Shown here piece by piece: positions 61,601 through 64,000 of a stretch of 64,000 bases of DNA (the first letter of the stretch is position 1; each line of letters starts with the position of its first letter). Source of the stretch: Marsupella aquatica (taxonomy: Eukaryota; Marchantiophyta). The DNA is taken from NCBI GenBank assembly GCA_973895155.1, contig OZ316891.1, positions 31,310,001 to 31,374,000 of the forward strand. The letters run 5' to 3'. A program made the position numbers and the translations under genes. A model generated the notes under the pieces. It ran no database searches. It was given only the letters and a program-made list of their open reading frames with translations, and was not told where the DNA came from.

Positions 61601-63261
61601 CATGCAGTGAGCACTGGGACGAAAGTGAACTTGTCGATATTCATTCCCTCCTTTTCCATTTGGCGAAAGAGTTCCAATGCCTTTCTAAATTCCTTTCGTT
61701 TAACACACCTTGAAATTCTGGAATTCCAGGAAAAGAAGTTGGACTGCACAGCGCCTGGCGCCATTGCAGCCAATTCTGTTTCCACCCATGGAGGTTTGAA
61801 CGTGCCATTGAGCCAGAGTGCGTCCCGTGTCTTCTTGTGTTTGAAGTCTGGATACCTTGCATTAACCTACGACCAGAAATCCAAATGTAGCTGATCACCC
61901 CTGTACTGAACAGGTCATCACCAATGCACTTAGTTTGTGTATGAGCAAATATTTTCCACCACAATCATTTTTTTCCCCTTTCTTGCAAAAGTAATTAAGA
62001 AGTATACCTTCTCCAGTCTATAATCCCACCACTGTGAAGGATCTGCAAAAAATTCCCGCCAGAGTTTCTCGACGCTCCATTTCTGGCCTGAATGCAACAA
62101 ACCCCGGAATTTCAAAATTCATACGCGTAAAGAAAACATCCAATGTGGGAAGGTGCACAGGTTAGGAATAGGAATTCTGGTATCCAATTTTGGCTTCTAT
62201 TTGTAGTCTTGGGTTTTCTGGTTTCCACTTTTGCGATAACGGTTAAATTGCGGGATATCAGAAACCCGATGCGGGAGGGCGCAAAACTTCGGAGCCAATT
62301 TTCAGCCCTTACTTTTCTCCATTTCTATACGTCTTGGATTTCCCTAGTTTCAGTTTTCAGATTGACTTAATAATTGAGACGTGATTTCCAACCCATGTGG
62401 GCGCTGTCAGTCTCAACCAAAGTTACTTCCATAATGGGTCATTCCCGAAAGATGGGGAAGCTTTCGATCCACTTTAAAAGTCTCTATTCAATCAGTTCCA
62501 AACCCTAAACCCTGAACCCTGAACCCTGAACCCCGAAGCTCTCCATAAACCCAGGTTGACACAAGGATTCAAACAGAGTCTCAAGAGTTGCTGGCTCTGA
62601 AACACCAGACCTGATGGAGCTCGCGGAAATTCTCCTTCTCTAGAGGTGAGGGCGCTGTAGTGGCACCACCCACCAGACCCTGCAACACCCAGTTAACATT
62701 TGAGAGCAACTCTACTGACTTGAATAAAGATTCGCCAAACCAGAAGTAAAACTTTCCAAGAGACTTCCGGTAGCAATTGATGGCAATTTCCCCGAAAAAA
62801 ATTCTCGCATTGCATTCAATTACTCAGGATAGGAATTCATAGATGGTATTACCTACAATTCGAAAAAATGAGTACCATCTTGGGATTTAGAAAAAAGTGG
62901 TCAACTCAATTGCATTTCAATCATCACAGTGTTAAAAGGATGGTTCTCCACTAAGGATTGCTTTCTTGCGCGTCATTCGCAGGGAACTCAGTGCTGCTCA
63001 CACGAAATTCTGCCAAATTAAATTACCCTGGAAGAACCATGAACATTGTAATTATCGAATACAAGCAAGAACCGGGAGCCAAAGCTTCCCATCCGTCACC
63101 TGAATGCAAATCCCCGGCATACGAGACTAAAGGGCGAAGGGTTTGTAAAGTCTAGAAAATCGTAAGAGAAAAGAATGGATTCCTTAGGACTAACCGAAGA
63201 ACGGCCGTAACAGCCGTGTTGATGCAGTGGACTTCATGTGCTCTACTCCTCGCATTGCCAT
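58687..63261 (-). CDS. PDF-PPR-DYW fusion, organelle RNA-editing factor (1108 aa model, 3 exons)
   Basis: Minus-strand exons 63261-63195, 62087-62008 and 61866-58687 join in phase, giving 1108 residues. Exon 1 encodes a basic, Ser/Thr-rich start (MAMRGVEHMKSTASTRLLRP) like an organelle presequence. Exons 1-3 then build LWREFFADPSQWWDYR and YPDFKHKKT-ALWL-PPWV (about residues 28-77), the PDF motif of OSB single-stranded-DNA-binding proteins. Exon 3 holds about seven P-L-S triplets (recurring MYAKCGSIEDAW), then the E region, a PG box (KQPGRTWIEVNNEVHSF) and a complete DYW domain. The DYW has HSE at about 1040-1042, CGDCH at about 1068-1072 and a terminal CSCGDYW, so the deaminase zinc ligands are present. 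DYW PPRs bind organelle transcripts and convert C to U. The PPR-DYW part is certain; the two upstream exons are inferred from splice sites and phase. Confidence 0.88.
62088..63194 (-). other. First intron of the DYW PPR gene (model), with a telo-box-like cluster
   Basis: It is bounded by a donor GTTAGT after 63195 and an acceptor CATTCAG before 62087. It contains AAACCCTAAACCCTGAACCC and related units on the plus strand at 62500-62535. A stop-free minus-strand stretch near 62600-62800 has no start and no fitting splice phase, so I leave it out. Confidence 0.5.
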
Positions 63262-63875
63262 GCTTCAATCGTCAATCCGCTGGATCTTCCTCACTGGAGC
63301 AGAGTAGAGCATACAAAGTGGGTGCCGTGGCATTCGAACGAGCTCAGACGGTGCTCCGTTAGAGAAAAAAAAACAAGTTCGAGCTGGTCCGCTGTCAGTG
63401 TGATCCAGGATTTATTCACGTACGATGGCTTTTCACGAAGCAATGGACACAAATTTTCTAGCAGGTCTGACATTAACTGCAGTTACCGAATTTCAGATCG
63501 ACGGTCAAATATTCCCCCAGCAGAGTCAGCCCACGACCCCCACCGCCGATCTCAACCGCGGTTACCGACCGGCGGAGGATAAGCCGAGTTGCGAGGACAC
63601 ATGGGGAACGAGTCCGTGAAGACGAGAACAGAACAGAACAGGACAGAACAGAACAGAGCGACAGGAGTGAAGAAGAGCTCGCTCGAGAGCTCTGAGAAAT
63701 TGATGCAATGCTCGGTCCCTCGAGGCCGATTTCGACCAGTCGAAAGCAGGAGATAGAGCGCAACATCGAGAGGATTGCAATGGACCAATTTTGGCTTGTC
63801 GAAATTTAGGCGACGGGTTTTGTTGGACGAATTTCTACCCGCCTCCACACGAGGAGAGGGAGGGAGCAGGCGAGG
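63262..63875. promoter_or_regulatory. Divergent intergenic region, possible bidirectional promoter
   Basis: It lies between the modelled DYW PPR start (minus) and a plus-strand start at 63876, so 614 bases must serve both genes. An AGAAC/ACAGA pentanucleotide run (about 63626-63659) and GC-richer sequence lie on the side of the plus-strand gene. No TATA box is evident. Confidence 0.45.
63626..63659. repeat. AGAAC pentanucleotide microsatellite
   Basis: About six imperfect units reading AGAACAGAACAGAACAGG and continuing. It lies about 220 bases before the next start codon, probably in a leader. Confidence 0.8.
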
Positions 63876-64000
63876 ATGGGAGTCGGATCGGGAGAGTCGT
63901 CCTCGGGGTCGAGCTTGAGTGATGGAGTGGCGGGATGGCTTCCGACATTGGCCGTGGCTGGCGCAGCATTTGCAGCTGGAATTTTGGTCGCGCAGTTGCC
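63876..64000 (+). CDS. N-terminus of an unknown membrane-anchored protein (partial)
   Basis: An ATG in good context (GCGAGGATGGGA) opens 41 codons that run off the window. The product starts MGVGSGESSSGSSLSDGVAG and continues into a hydrophobic Ala/Gly/Leu-rich segment (WLPTLAVAGAAFAAGILVAQ), which looks like a transmembrane anchor or signal anchor after a short Ser/Gly-rich N-terminus. The GC-rich codon use differs from the AT-rich surroundings, as in the other leaders and first exons here. I do not recognise the family from this fragment. It is divergent from the DYW PPR gene. Confidence 0.55.
   Translation, partial: MGVGSGESSSGSSLSDGVAGWLPTLAVAGAAFAAGILVAQL

Noticed and set aside
62600-62800. 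Stop-free minus-strand stretch in the PPR intron
   Set aside because: It has no start codon, and its possible donor leaves the wrong phase for the PDF exon, whereas the exon at 63195-63261 fits exactly.

Overview
This is nuclear DNA of a land plant. The supporting genes are MRL1 (a plastid rbcL mRNA factor of the green lineage), a very long DYW-type pentatricopeptide repeat (PPR) RNA-editing protein, a plant-type MOB1, a plant-type TFIIE-beta and a PNRC/EDC1-motif protein. The DYW protein carries near-identical P-L-S triplets of the kind common in mosses, lycophytes and ferns, so I infer a seedless plant. I cannot name the species. Most genes carry GT-AG introns, and more than half of the window is repeats or anonymous intergenic DNA.

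Layout. 0-5 kb: a complete PIF/Harbinger-like MITE (259-620) and a GC-rich island without a gene. 4.6-8.4 kb: a long GATC-rich leader and an intronless PNRC/EDC1-motif gene (+, 5860-7713). 10-16 kb: a minisatellite field and a decayed copia pol relic interrupted by a solo LTR. 16.7-19.2 kb: TFIIE-beta (+, 4 exons). 20.9-21.2 kb: a minisatellite. 22.4-33.7 kb: a nearly full-length but disabled Ty1/copia element on the minus strand, with 344-bp LTRs, an AATAT target duplication, a primer-binding site and a polypurine tract. Two younger insertions sit inside it: about 0.5 kb in the RT region and about 4.4 kb between the pre-integrase and integrase regions. The larger one carries an unrecognised 686-codon coiled-coil ORF split by one TGA, preceded by seven G-run/AT/C-run palindromes. 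36.5-40.8 kb: MOB1 (-, 7 exons, 215 aa, fully reconstructed). 41-48 kb: a SINE candidate, an older solo LTR and a satellite-like array. 48.8-56.3 kb: MRL1 (+, 17 exons, 1219 aa model). 58.7-63.3 kb: a DYW PPR gene (-, 3 exons, 1108 aa model). 63.9 kb to the end: the first 41 codons of a divergent plus-strand gene.

The host genes do not form one pathway. They cover transcription initiation (TFIIE-beta), candidate mRNA decapping (PNRC motif), Hippo/NDR-kinase signalling (MOB1) and organelle RNA metabolism (MRL1 and the DYW PPR, which lie tail to tail). The most unusual host feature is the DYW PPR gene. Two small upstream exons splice in frame to add a presequence-like N-terminus and a PDF motif, the signature of organellar single-stranded-DNA-binding OSB proteins. 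This makes an apparent PDF-PPR-DYW fusion. All exon models were built by reading splice sites and frames by eye and comparing with remembered family sequences; no search was run.
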